NCBI GenBank assembly: GCA_958510875.1 | Contig: OY294068.1 | Location: 179,025,411-179,089,410, forward strand | DNA length: 64,000 nt | From: Endomychus coccineus | Lineage: Eukaryota > Arthropoda > Insecta > Coleoptera > Endomychidae | Direction: 5' to 3' | Notes under the pieces: model-generated | What the model saw: the letters and a program-made list of their open reading frames with translations, nothing else | Told to the model about the DNA's origin: nothing | Database searches by the model: none | Translations under genes and position numbers: made by a program | Shown here: positions 35,390 to 46,288 of the stretch, piece after piece | Layout of the letters: each line of letters opens with the position of its first letter | Numbering within the stretch: position 1 is the stretch's first letter

Positions 35390-36500
35390 ACATGAGAAAA
35401 GTATCCCAGTTCGTTTACTTCCAACCGGCTCAAGCAGGTGGGTAGATACTGAAGTATTAAATTATCAGTTACATGTCAAACTTTGGAAGAACACGCTTGT
35501 CTACTAATCTATGGATTGATCATGACCAACAAAGGACTCTGGACCGCTTCCGCCAGAGAGACTCATGTGATTCACAGACGGGTCTAAGACTGACAAGTCT
35601 AGCGGAGCCGGATTCTACTCGTGTACACCCAGAAGGGAGATTTCAGTTCCACTAGGTGCCCACGCAACCGTTTTCCAGGCCGAGGTCTGTGCAGTACAGA
35701 CATGTGCCCTAAGAAACCTTGGATTAAGCTACCGAGGTAGGCAGATTTAAGTCTGCACTGACAGCAGAGCGGCCCTGGGTTCACTTCGTGCCCACAGTGT
35801 GACTTCTAGGCTTGTCTTGGACAACTCTAGTTAGTGTGGATACCAGCCCAATCTGGCGTGAAGGGAAACGGAGTGACCTATGAATTGGCCAAACGTGGTT
35901 CCTTGAGGGTCCCTGGCCCCTATTCAACGATAGGAATTTCATGAACCACCGCCTTCAATGAGCTACTGAATGAACAGTGGCTCTCAGTCTGGCGTAATGC
36001 TCCCAGCATGAGACAGACGACGCTCCACATTAGAGAGTTCTCGCCTCACAATGGCCAGTGTTGAAGACCCAACTTGTAGTAGATGTGAAGAGGCGAACAA
36101 AACTGCCTCTCACATCCTACCAGAACTTCCTAGCACTGGCTTCTCTTTGGCTAGAACACTTCTGCAGCACACATATGCAGCTTGAAGCCATAAGAGATAT
36201 CAGTTCATGTAAAATCTTAGCCTTCGGCACTGCCTTGGGCCTGCTGGTCTGATTCTTGTATCAAGGGGCGCAGAATTGACCCAATCAAGTGGTGTAAGTG
36301 CTCCAGACTCGTCCGCTCCCGTTTTGATTGATGACCAACAAAACATTAGATGTATCTTTGACTTTTTATTCGAGGGTTGTAGGCATCATGGGAGTTCGTA
36401 TCACTGCTAGATGGAGTACAAGCTTCACTGGGATGTAAAGTAGCTCTTGGTAATGGTTTCCACAATGGACCTCACATGATGGTCATGAGAGTGTACAGTT
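35390..36500 (+). pseudogene. Non-LTR retrotransposon RNase H and 3' end fragment
   Basis: Frames around 35,575-35,760 read DGSKTDKSSGAGFYSC, PLGAHATVFQAEVCAVQTCA and LRNLGLSYRG, an RNase H domain; about 36,050-36,130 reads CEEANKTASHILP, like the zinc-binding tail (C-x2-C...ASHIL) of R1/Jockey second ORFs. Stops and frame changes are frequent. About 36,410-36,490 matches the segment following the tandem array at 22.9 kb. Confidence 0.75.
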
Positions 36501-37038
36501 GGTGATCGAACCGCGCATGGAAATGGAGGAATTCATAGGAATAGAGAAAATATAAGAATAAAGATGGATATAACTTATATATTTGAACAAATAATTAACA
36601 GCTATGAACATTTAGTAGATGATACATGAAGATACATACTATGATGTTCATCAAGCTTCTATTTCTCTATCACCATTATTACCGTTGAACCTACCCGTAG
36701 CGCTCTAAAAGTCAGGGCAAATACAAGATTCAACAAATTATGATTCATATTCCACTATAAATGAAGAAACAAGCGTGACTGGTACACTACAATATTCAAC
36801 AAAAATCGAAACTGATACTCCAGTGTATAAGAAAAAATTGTGAACAACATAAACTAAGTACTTTCATTTGCTTAAACATTCTGATTCTTAACAAACCATA
36901 CTCTACCAATAATACAGTGCATATTTCAAATGTTTATAAGAAGCTGACTTTTGTTGAATGAAATATCCAACGAAATAGGCTACTGCTAAAGAAAATCAAT
37001 CAGAAAATAAACTTGGAAATACTAGAGAGATTACTGAA
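36501..37038. other. Intergenic, 3' of the odorant receptor
   Basis: AT-rich sequence with no recognisable gene or repeat. It includes the presumed 3' untranslated region of the odorant receptor. Confidence 0.4.
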
Positions 37039-37089
37039 TTATGAAACTCCCCTGAATATGCTTATGAAAGTGTAGACAGTCTTCAGTAT
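37039..37089 (-). CDS. Odorant receptor exon 5 (last)
   Basis: 51 bases encoding ILKTVYTFISIFRGVS and TAA. Acceptor TTTGTTGCAG. It matches the short final exon (K-x-SYSYF-type) of insect odorant receptors. Confidence 0.88.
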   Translation of the reverse strand: MLKTVYTFISIFRGVS

Positions 37090-40000
37090 CTGCAACAAAT
37101 ATAAATAATATTATCAGTAAGTATCCCCCTGCTTTCAAATACCTAATAAATAAGTCTACTAATAAATTATTGGCAATAATACTGACAATCATCAGTGAAA
37201 ATCATGGCGTAACACGTATACTACCTATGTTATTTATCCCTTACGTAATTCCCAAAGTAATAGAAAATGTACAGAACGCTTTCTCTTTTCATATAAAATC
37301 TCTATATGTTCCTTCTACCTTCAGAAACACTTCTAACTTGACTTCGTATATAGGACCAATAGTGAGCGTTAATGGCCTCCCTGATCTTATCATCATGATC
37401 ATCAAAGAACGCTTATTTTTACTGTTCACTTCGTACCATGGACTTTGATATATTGCATCGGCCACTCTCAAACTCTGCGGATATACAATAAATTGGAATC
37501 ATGTTACAAAATCACGAATCTTGCAATATTACCTCTTCAGTTAAGACGTGTGAATGCCAATATAACAGGATCAATTGAAGCAATGATACGCAGTTGCACA
37601 TACTGCTAAAAGCTTCGATGTTACTATGTTTTTTTCCCTAAAATTGAAATTTATAATTGATTTATATTTTCATATTTTCAGTATCAAACATATAGGCTTG
37701 TGCATAATTAATAGTCAGTCGTGATAAAGATCCTTTAGAAATTCAAATAAAAGAAATAATAAAAGTTCTATTTTCAATAATTTAATGCATTAAATGCGAC
37801 TAGTTTCAATGTCAAGGAAGTTTCTCCAAACAGATCTTACAAAATGAGTAAAATTACACACATTCAACAGGGGAGAATTATTAAGCATTGGTTGATCATT
37901 TATTTTGTAGGGTATCGGAATTTTCATGCTTATTAATTTCTAGGGATTCCAGCAAATGTTTTATTAATTTTATTCTGGATATGTTGACTTATTAAATTAT
38001 CATTAAAGTTATCGTTTTCCATAATCATATGTTTTTTAAGGATCAGTTTCATTATTAATGAAACTACACCTATGTTATTTGGTTCGATTTTTAAAGGCCC
38101 TTCCTGTTTGATCAATGTATATCTTAGGGCAAAATCCCCATATTTCTCTTCCTCGAATGACTTATCGTTGTTCAAAAAATAAATGTATTAATAATAAGTT
38201 GAATAAAACATACCCCAAATGTTCCAAATGTAAAAGAAGCTATTTGCAGGGAATGTAGAAGAAAATCAATGAACATAATGTACTTTACTGCATTGTTTAG
38301 CTTCTCAAAGTTCCTAAAAACAAAAAAATTATGAATTGATTGTCAATGGCATCCATATGTATATTCGCAATAACCAACTTTGATCGGTTGCCTCAATTCC
38401 TCTTGCGACGAATTTAATAGGGATTGCTTCACATGAAAAAAATAAATATGAGATAGGTATAGGCAATAAAATATAGAAAACTTTTGACAGAATGTTGAAA
38501 ATATTAGTTGTCCAGTTCACATCAACACAATTTAAAAACTGATTATGAAATGTGGTTAAGGGAGAAAATTAGGGAACTCTGAACTGTACTATATCTACAA
38601 GTTTACCAACAAAGTTTCTCATTTTTCTGAAAATTTTCATTCTTGAAAAATTACTAAATACAGCGGCTGCAGCAAAATTTTGAATTATGGATATTTCCAA
38701 GTTCATAAAAATTACGAACAAGATCTTTCGATTGCAATAACACAACGAGCATTTCGATCGAATAGAGACGAGAACGCTGGTAATAGTCAACGCTATGTAT
38801 AAATATCACTATTTCATACTGTCCGGTAAATAACAATTTTCCAATGTATTGGGTCTAGTAATCATGATGTGGGGGCTTGCCTTAACTCTCCGGCCAAGTG
38901 AGTGGGAATCGCAATAAAAATACTCCCAAGCCAAGGTGGAACAGCATATACCGATGGCTGCGTGGTAAATGGGAAGCTTTATCGTTAATATGCGGACTAT
39001 GGAGACCTGAGGACCTCTAGTTTAAATACCTTCACTCCTGCACGAGGGGCACTGCAGAACTCGACCTTCTAGTTCCCTAGCTACTAGTTGGTTCAACTAT
39101 GGATAAAGAAGGAAAAACAACAGCAATCATTACGGAGCATGACATCCGTTCACAAAAGAAACTTACTTCTCCTTATGTGAGGCTATCTCACAAGAAAGGA
39201 ATGACGGAGGAGAAGAAAGGAGGGAAGAGAGGAAGAAAGGGAGCACTCATACGGACAAAAGAACTACCTGAAGCGGGCCAATCCGGGGGTAGTGCGGACT
39301 CTGGTGACCTGAGGACCTCTAGTTTAAATACCTTTACTCCTGCACGCGAGGCCCTGCAGAACACGACCTTCTAGTTCCCTAGCTACTAGTGGGTTCAACT
39401 ATGGATAAAGAAGGAAAAACAACCGCAATCATTACGGAGCATGACATCCGTTCACAAAAGAAACTTACTTCTTCTTATGTGAGGCTATCTCGCAAGAAAG
39501 GAATGAAGGAGGAGAAGAAAGGGGGGAAGAGAGGAAGAAGGGAGCACTCATACGGACAAAAGAGCTACAGGTCCAACCCCAAGACAAGAAACGGAAGCGG
39601 GAATATACAAACATCACAAGGAAGGAGGGCAAAAACACTACCACCATCTCTACGGGAGGCAGCTATGCAGCTGCCTTGAGAACAGAGTATATTGCTATCT
39701 TCTCCCAAAGCGTTCCCTGAGACTACCCTCAGTGCGGACGACAAAACGCAACTGGAGGAGGCAATAGTAGAAGAGATATGCACCGGGCGGGAGCATAAGC
39801 TCCAATTCGGAGGCATCCTTTTCCGCCCGGGCATGAGACACCACAATCAGCGGAATGGCTGCGATTAAGAATCCCGCAGCTAAAGAGTTGGAAGGGATTA
39901 GAACTCACGGTGTGTGCGGGAGAAGACATTCCAAAAGAACACAAAGCGACAATGTTCCTCCCCAGAAGCCAAAAGATGGCAGAAGGAAAGCTTCTACAAC

Positions 40001-41240
40001 TGATAGAAGCTCAAATCCCAATAGAAGGTCCTCAACCTAAAAGTAGAGGGCACTGACCAATTCTTGAGAGCGGGAATAGATGAACTATACAGCCAAAAAA
40101 TCAAGAACAACGAATACACCATTAACTATCATTTTGGGAAAATACACAGACACAATAGATTAAATTTATGCATTTATGTTTGTTTTCTCTTTTTAGTATA
40201 GTGTACAGGACAACGTATGTACATGAAATAGACAATATAATATTTCTGCTAAAATAATAATAATTATATTTTACTAAATTATTATACTACATTTGCTAGT
40301 AAATTAAAATAAACATAAAAATTAATATTTAATTTTATTTCTCTGGGGTACGCCAATGCCTCAACCGCATCGTATGTTCAAACTGTTGGTCAACGGAATA
40401 GAATAGGCTATTGCGAAGGAATATTGGTATTTCTGATACGTACCTGATTATTTTTTGGTGTTCTTCGACACACAGTTTGATGATTGCATAATATTGGTCT
40501 CCTTCAGGTTTAGAATCGTCAGAAACTTCTGACGCATAATGATCGATGTTTTCTATTATATGCTGAAGTATTTTGATACGACTGACGGTGTATATTATGA
40601 ATGCAAAAATAATCATGTCGGTACAAAGCATCAGCAGCACACTGTACAAAATTCCGACAGCTTGATATATTATAGCCAAACCATAGTGCTTATTGATATC
40701 AATCGGAGAATAAGTAGGAATCAATAAGATTCTGACGCATCCTTTGGTTACTCCATCACATGGGTTAATATAATCCTTGACGTAAAGGAACATCAAATAA
40801 GAACCTACTGCAAACATTGACGCTAAGATTGTACGTATGTACCCCTTTGGGAGAAAAAATACGTCATTCGTAACATTCAAATGAACCTGTCGGATTTTTA
40901 AGTAAACATTCATATTCATTTGTTCTTCGTGCATCAACATCTTGCTCATATATTCGATCACATTGCTCCTTTTGCATAAGCGTTGTTTTACTATTGTTAC
41001 AATCGCCATAACGACACAACCCACGAAAAATGCGAATTTTTTGATATCTTCGTTCATTGCGTCCAGTTCTTCCTTGATCTGCATGAATTCGCCGACGATG
41101 AGAGACAGCAACGAAATTTCGCCAAAATAACAATAGACAGTGAAGCAATTTTGTTTCCATTTGATATTTATCTCCGAACTCCAGAATCCGCAATAAAACA
41201 GAATTTGTTTTATTGAAGCAAATAACGGCGAATTTGCCAT
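37039..41240 (-). CDS. Insect odorant receptor (7tm_6 family), five exons
   Basis: A ligand-gated ion-channel subunit of olfactory neuron membranes that works with the co-receptor Orco. Five exons (41240-40444, 38313-38214, 37637-37533, 37474-37319, 37089-37039) with GT/AG borders and compatible phases (2, 0, 0, 0) join to 1,209 bases, 402 residues plus stop, the usual length. No internal stop. Several hydrophobic segments precede EEHQKIIR, then NFEKLNNAVKYIMFIDFLLH, QLILLYWHSHVLTEE, SLRVADAIYQSPWYE, MIMMIRSGRPLTLTIGP and a final ILKTVYTFISIF, which are the standard C-terminal landmarks of the family. Start chosen at MANSPLFASIKQILFYCGFW. The specific ligand cannot be inferred. Confidence 0.92.
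37319..37474 (-). CDS. Odorant receptor exon 4
   Basis: 52 codons: SLRVADAIYQSPWYEVNSKN, MIMMIRSGRPLTLTIGPIYE and VKLEVFLK. This is the most conserved part of the family. Acceptor ATCCGCAG, donor AAG|GTAGAA. Confidence 0.92.
37533..37637 (-). CDS. Odorant receptor exon 3
   Basis: 35 codons from GKKHSNIEAF through SSMCNCVSLLQLILLYWHSH to VLTEE, membrane segment 7 entry with the conserved 'Y/W before the glutamates' motif. Acceptor CAATTTTAG, donor GAG|GTAATA. A downstream TTTTAG (37,606) could be mistaken for the acceptor but would break the frame. Confidence 0.85.
38214..38313 (-). CDS. Odorant receptor exon 2
   Basis: 100 bases. The first base completes Arg, then NFEKLNNAVKYIMFIDFLLH and SLQIASFTFGTFG, membrane segment 6. 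Acceptor TTTTTAG, donor GGG|GTATGT. Confidence 0.9.
38329..38836 (-). pseudogene. Possible decayed odorant receptor fragment
   Basis: Minus-strand frames read IIQNFAAAAVFSNFSRMKIF, RKMRNFVGKLVDIV and, after a break, KVFYILLPIPISYLFFSCEA, DQSWLLRIYIWMPLTI. The order (basic amphipathic loop, hydrophobic segment, W-rich short loop) resembles the second-to-fourth membrane region of an odorant receptor. It is interrupted by stops, lacks a TM5 region and lies inside intron 1 of the intact gene. The match is by eye only. Confidence 0.35.
38870..40180 (+). mobile_element. Non-LTR retroelement 5' region with DUF4780-type first ORF
   Basis: Opposite to the host odorant receptor. Open frames from 39,099 and 39,401 begin MDKEGKTTAIITEHDIRSQK and are rich in Lys, Arg and Gly. 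Farther on, the frame LSADDKTQLEEAIVEEICTG, FGGILFRPGM resembles the start of DUF4780, found in insect retrotransposon first-ORF proteins. Stops follow. GC content is clearly above that of the intron. No reverse transcriptase part is present. Confidence 0.65.
38991..39594 (+). repeat. 302-bp tandem duplication at a retroelement 5' end
   Basis: TGCGGACT at 38,991 and 39,293 begin two nearly identical 302-base units, each with CTAGTTTAAATACC, CTAGCTACTAGT and an ATGGATAAAGAAG start. Repeated 5' units of this kind are known promoter/5'-UTR structures in some non-LTR elements; that role is inferred here. Confidence 0.85.
40444..41240 (-). CDS. Odorant receptor exon 1
   Basis: Encodes residues 1-265 and two bases of an Arg codon, covering about five membrane segments. 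Ends CVEEHQKIIR with donor AG|GTACGT. In the family this HxxI(I/L)R motif marks the intracellular loop before TM6, exactly where the split occurs here. Confidence 0.9.
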
Positions 41241-42238
41241 GTTGTATGAAGTAGAGATATATGTGTATGTATAATCGTTAAATGGTTTCTAACACATCTT
41301 ATGTTTATATACTCACTAGTGCATAACACATAATTATTTATCAATCGACATTTTATAAACACAATCTCATAGCTCACAGAATAACCGTAGATCTACATAT
41401 AACTATATCATTAATTTGTATGATAAAAAGATAATTGATATTATATACAATCAGATTAACATAGATTCATTTCTATTTAATTATCAATAATTCAGTTTAA
41501 AATGGCACAGAAATATATTCGGGGTGTAAATACCATCTTCAAAAGATGATAATAAATAATCCTTACAGAGTAGTTATGAAGCCTTATATATTTCTGGGAA
41601 ATAGGTCAAAGAAATTATTCAACAGTAATGAGACTTGAAAACTGGATTATCAAAAACTATAAATTATATAGGTACTTATACACATGGCACATTTGAATAC
41701 GTGAGAAATTCCAAACTCCACTTAAAGTTTTGTAAAATATGAATTATTTATCATTAAGATTATAATATTCATGCGTTATTTTACTACTATTAATATTTAA
41801 TAGTTTGCCTTTTCTTCATGTAACTCATGATTGTATAGTTTGTAGCAAATCTCGTGAAATACGTTCGTCATTATTATGTATTTTATGAATACCAAAGTAT
41901 CTACATATAACATAATATAATAATTACAGATTTGAATTTCATATCTTAAGAAATTATGATCGTATTATAAAATCACTTACAGATGAGTAACCTACATCAT
42001 AATCATTTCCAAAACATATTGAATTCTAAAATCTGCAAATTCAGAAAAAGCAATGTACCTAGCACGTTTTCTATGGATTAAATTGTAAGGATTACCGTTA
42101 GTAAAGATGTCATAATATTTACAATAAATTTGGAAAGATTCCTCTAAATAGCTCAACTTTTTGAAAGAAAAATGCTAACTTGCTGGTTGAAAATTGCGTA
42201 GTTTATTAGTAAAGGCCTTTCACACTTCGACTTATAAT
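41241..42238. other. Intergenic, upstream of the odorant receptor and of IFT43
   Basis: About 1 kb of AT-rich DNA between two divergent genes. It must hold the odorant receptor promoter, but no clear element can be read. Confidence 0.4.
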
Positions 42239-42491
42239 CATCGACATATACATATGGACTGCGCGTGGCAATGATAAGCGCGGCTAGTGCAGGCGAGAGA
42301 GAGGGAAAACGAAAAGGCCGGCTCGGGACGTAAACATACTAGCTACAGTACGCAGCGGCCAATAGAAACCAACGAGGTCTATACCTCGTTGATAGAAACG
42401 CGATAGAGCCGGCCTCTTTGTTTTCCCTCTCTCTCGCCTGAACTAGCCGCGCTTACCATTGCCACGCGCAGTCCATATGTATATGTCGATG
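42239..42491. mobile_element. 253-bp MITE with 86-bp terminal inverted repeats
   Basis: Ends CATCGACATATACATATGGA and its inverse; the arms extend about 86 bases with about four mismatches, including GGCAATGATAAGCGCGGCTA and GCGAGAGAGAGGGAAAAC. Flanking octamers CTTATAAT and CTTATATT differ by one base, which fits a hAT-type 8-bp duplication. The element is much more GC-rich than its surroundings and could form an almost complete hairpin. Confidence 0.88.
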
Positions 42492-42980
42492 CTTATATTG
42501 TTAATAAATCATACTAGAATCATAGATGAACATTCTTGCATGTCACAGGTCAATTCTAGCAGTTTTGATGAATGAAATATATCTATAAACTTCAAATATC
42601 CGACGTTATTTGCGTTTCCCTACGTTCGTCACAAAGTTATATCATAACCCTGCCGTCGTGACGTCACTGGTCGCTTCTTATACTAGAGTACTGTTTAATG
42701 TCTTTAACACTACTCTATTCGCTTTAAGTCGATGCTTTCAAAACTTATCTAATTGTTCAATGGTTTAACCTGGTAGAATGTACACTTTACACAAAAATTT
42801 TAAATTTTCTGTGGTAAGGAAAACAAAGAATATATTTAAACATGTAGTAATTGATATGAATTGAAGTTAAACACTTTTATATCCTGAAAATGAACCTTTG
42901 AATCATTTTAGTCATTCTTTTTCGGGATCAATAAAGAGGAGATTTGGAAAGTTCTATCATTCAGCATACATTGATCAGTG
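42492..42980. promoter_or_regulatory. Likely IFT43 promoter region
   Basis: The 489 bases between the MITE and the IFT43 start codon. It must contain the transcription start, but no RFX-type X-box (the usual ciliary-gene element) could be identified by eye. Confidence 0.35.
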
Positions 42981-43807
42981 ATGAATTTTGAAAAAGAATT
43001 AGATTTATCATCTGGCAGAAAGGTAAATTGGGAATGATATCATTTTAATATACTTACCCACAGGTTAATTTTCTTCTTCAGCTCAATGCTAAGCAAGGTC
43101 GGAGAGCTAGTAATTCTTTAGGAAGCTCAGATACTGCTGATGAACTCAGCAATGCTTCAGGAAGTATTAGCCCTTTGGGAACACAACCCAGAGTTAGAAA
43201 GACTGGAGTTTGGGCAGATGAGGGTTCAAAATCGGCAAAGTAAAATAAATGTATATTTTTCAAAGACATCTTCTCAAATATCATGTATTTCAGGACACGC
43301 ACATCAAATATATTAGAGCAGTAAGTAAAATCTTGGGTATAACAGTTTATGTGAGGAGTTATTTTTTAAAAATTCAATTTAATATATTCATTCCTTAAAT
43401 GACATAATATAGAATTAATTTTTCCACAGAGAGCGTTTTCAGAATGAATCACAACAAGAATCAGATGATATACCTGTAATACCAGACATCGATGACCTGT
43501 CAGATGACCCTCTTAATTTGTTTGATGTAAAAGTTCCAAAGTAAGGAAAACTTAGTAACTTAAGCAACATTACTAATAGCACTATTTCAGTGTTGCAGTG
43601 AAAAAATCTACATACAAAGAACTCGATAAAGATAATCAACTTGAAAATCTCAAAATTGATGAGCCGAACTTTGGAAACATTGGTGATATTGATTTATCCA
43701 TTTTGAGCAATAGGTTACATCCAGAAGCAGATGTTAAAAATGTAGATAATGTGTGGACTTTGGAAAGTCTTGCTGCAGATTTATCACAGAGTTTTCAAAC
43801 TGCTTAA
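42981..43807 (+). CDS. IFT43: Intraflagellar transport protein 43 homologue, five exons
   Basis: A component of the IFT-A complex, which carries cargo along the ciliary axoneme toward the cell body; in insects cilia are limited to sensory neurons and sperm. Exons 42981-43022, 43082-43239, 43294-43320, 43430-43540 and 43591-43807 have GT/AG borders and compatible phases and give 555 bases, 184 residues plus stop, close to the usual size. Landmarks: KTGVWADEGSKS (like GGWAGD), DDIPVIPDIDDLSDD, and the conserved C-terminal TYKELDKDNQLENL, IGDIDLSILSNRLHPEADV, VWTLESLAADLSQ. Introns are short (52-109 bases). The start ATG at 42,981 is followed by the acidic MNFEKELDLSS. The 253-bp MITE ends 490 bases upstream. 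Confidence 0.92.
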
Positions 43808-44322
43808 GGTCAACAATTCATATTTCAAATTATTCCAACCAGAAAGAAGTATTTATTCATGATCAATTATTGTTGATTAATGTTACTCATTTTTGAAATG
43901 TATTAATCCGTCCAATCTAGATATCAGTGATAAAATGTAAATTTCTAAATAGTACCAAGTTCCTGGATAAATTAGAAATTCACAATTGAAAGTAGTCATT
44001 AAAAAAAAATTGCACCAAGACACCATTCAAATGTGTCAATTGTTATACAGGGTGTTTCAAAAAAAGATGGCCCCATTGCTAGGATAGGTACAACACTGAA
44101 AGATAAGTGCTTCGCTAAGTAAAAAAATTTTCGTAACCGCATCCGTATTCAAGATACAGGGTGTTGTGAAAAAAAAATTTAAAGACATTTTACGATTATG
44201 TCGAAACTACCGGCAACATTGTAAAGAAATTTGGTATGAATATGTTTTGGAAACTGACACATCGCATGAATTAATTTTTATATGTGACTCGCATAGAGGG
44301 CGCTAATTACACGGTTCGTACC

Positions 44323-44696
44323 ATAGTCGAAGTATAAAGGTCTGTTGGAGCCTCCCTATCATCGGGTGACGTCACCCGTCTCCTCCAATCACAGCCTTGC
44401 TCTCATAGGCTCGTCGCCGGCACGTAACAACATCATCAAACAAAAGAATTAAATAATAATAACATTTTATCTTTTGTTCAATTTTACAATTCCATTTTAA
44501 TTACGAAAAGATAAAAGTAATATCACAATATACTTATCCTAAATAAAATACTTACCTAACATATTTATCAATGTAATGATTTTAAATTCGAATTCAAGAG
44601 CGCGACATTCCCGTGAAATAAACGACCAATCAGCTTACACTCGAATTTTAAAAAGAGCAGAAGGGAGGCTCCAACAGACCTTTATGCTTTGACTAT
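44323..44696. mobile_element. 374-bp MITE nested in the mariner
   Basis: Terminal inverted repeats of about 34 bases start ATAGTCGAAGTATAAAGG and continue TCTGTTGGAGCCTCCC, the other end inverted with two mismatches. Flanking 10-mers GGTTCGTACC and GGTTCATACC differ at one base; the uninterrupted mariner copy at 10,077 has a single GGTTCATACC, which confirms the duplication. Duplications of 9-10 bp suggest a MULE-type element. Its interior has TGACGTCACCCG. Confidence 0.85.
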
Positions 44697-45094
44697 GGTT
44701 CATACCAAGTAGTTTTAATCATAACTTTTTTGAGGTTAGATTTCCTAATCCAAATCTTACATCAAATTAAACACCATCCAATTTCACACAAAAAAAAACT
44801 CTTGGTAAAACTCGATACTGTGTACCGTTTTTGGAATGTTTTGATTTGAAAATAATGAAGTAATAACTGATGCTGGTATAAAGTAAAAAACAACTACCAA
44901 TTTATTAAGAACCAAAAACAATAACATTATTCTAATGCTAAATTTATTAATTGAACGAAGAATCACACTAAGAATTGAAATAAATTTGAATAAAAATATG
45001 AAATATTTAATCTGTTAGAGTAAGTGTTCAAAACGTTCTCAGTAAAAAAGGTCGTCGCAAACTTCAAAATGGTTTTGTCTGAGTTAGCTACATA

Positions 45095-45314
45095 GAGATC
45101 ATATATTAGATAGGGCCTATGTTTAATGTATATAAGCGGTGCGTGACATGTTCAAATTTCTTAGCAGACCCTCCCCTCACACTCCAACCACATTCATTGA
45201 TGACGGCGTGCTCTTATATAAAAGCGAGAAGAGTGGGGACCGGTAATAGAGAAAATTTCATTCGAACCCTGCGTGGCATTACGGCCCGCTTTACTCCTCT
45301 AACTATATGATCTC
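45095..45314. mobile_element. TA-flanked MITE, copy B, nested in the mariner
   Basis: 220 bp, closely matching copy A at 29,527-29,764 along its full length (TAAGCGGTGCGTGACATGTT, CTTATATAAAAGCGAGAAG), slightly shortened near the left terminal repeat. TA flanks both ends. Two such similar copies 15 kb apart indicate a fairly young family. Confidence 0.88.
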
Positions 45315-46288
45315 TATGGTTAGCTATGGAAAACTGAGATTTATTGATAGTAAACGCTAGTGCAGCTGTTACGCGTTATGCAGAAAAGTTTCTCAGAAGA
45401 AACATCAAATAAAAAACCATTAGAGCCCTGGAACGACGTTGTCCAGAAACTGGGAATGTGACACCAAAAAAAAATAAGTTGGTATGCCCAGAACAACAAG
45501 AACCATTCAGAAAGAGAATATCATTTTAGATTTAGTTGATCAAGATCAAGAATTAGCGTAATTAATAAGTTATTTTTTTTTGGTTTTTAATAAATTGGTA
45601 ATTGTTTTTTACTTTATCCCAGCATCAGGTTATTACTTCATTATTTTCAAATCAACATATTCCGAAAACGGTACATAATATCGAGTTTTACCAAGAGAAC
45701 CTTTTTTGTGTAAAATTGAATGGTGTTCAATTTGGAGTAAAATTTGAGTTAGAAATTCTAACCTCAAAAGTTATGATTAAAACTACTCGGTATGAACCGT
45801 GTAATTAACGCCCTCAGATGAATCAGATATAAAAATAAATTCATGCGATGTGTCAGCTTCCAAAACATATTCATATCAAATTTCATTACAATGTTGACAG
45901 TAGTTTCGAAATAACCGTAAAAAATGTCGTCAACATTTTTTTTTACCTATCCTAGCAACTGGGCCACCTTTTTTGAAACATCCTGTATTTTACCAGTGGC
46001 CAATATATCAATCTATGGCCAGGCCTTCAATGTAAACCATGGCATTTTGTTGTGAAGTAGATAAACCACAGTTAAGAAATAAACAACATGACAGTATTAA
46101 ATAGCCATGTTCATCACAAAGAATTATTTTACCTTTCAAATTCAATTCTAATGAAGCACAGCCATATTTAATTTATGTCACCTTAAGAATTCAATATAGG
46201 GAAGATGCACTACCCCATCACTATTAGAACCTGGGAGGGAAGGGAAAGCATTAAGTGAAGAAATAAAAAACTTTTTGATACATATTCA

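Larger units (their letters stand above)
38314..40443. other. Odorant receptor intron 1
   Basis: Holds a plus-strand DUF4780-type retroelement (about 38,870-40,180) and, nearer exon 2, a decayed minus-strand stretch resembling an odorant receptor middle region (38,836-38,329). Confidence 0.65.
44048..45985 (-). mobile_element. Mariner-like element carrying two nested MITEs
   Basis: Ends CAGGGTGTTTCAAAAAAAG and CTTTTTTGAAACATCCTG inside TA dinucleotides, with further inverted identity (GCTAGGATAGGTA). Sub-terminal sequence on both sides is also inverted (AATTAACGCC / GCGCTAATTA). A degraded transposase region at 45,340-45,530 reads NASAAVTRYAEKF and RRCPETGNVTPKK, the mariner-like N-terminal domain, on the plus strand. 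Two MITEs are inserted (44,323-44,696 and 45,095-45,314). It shares about 500 bases with 9,845-10,375. Confidence 0.82.

Noticed and set aside
37597..37606. Alternative acceptor TTTTAG for odorant receptor exon 3
   Set aside because: Using it breaks the reading frame; the upstream acceptor at 37,638 keeps phase 0 and adds ten codons.
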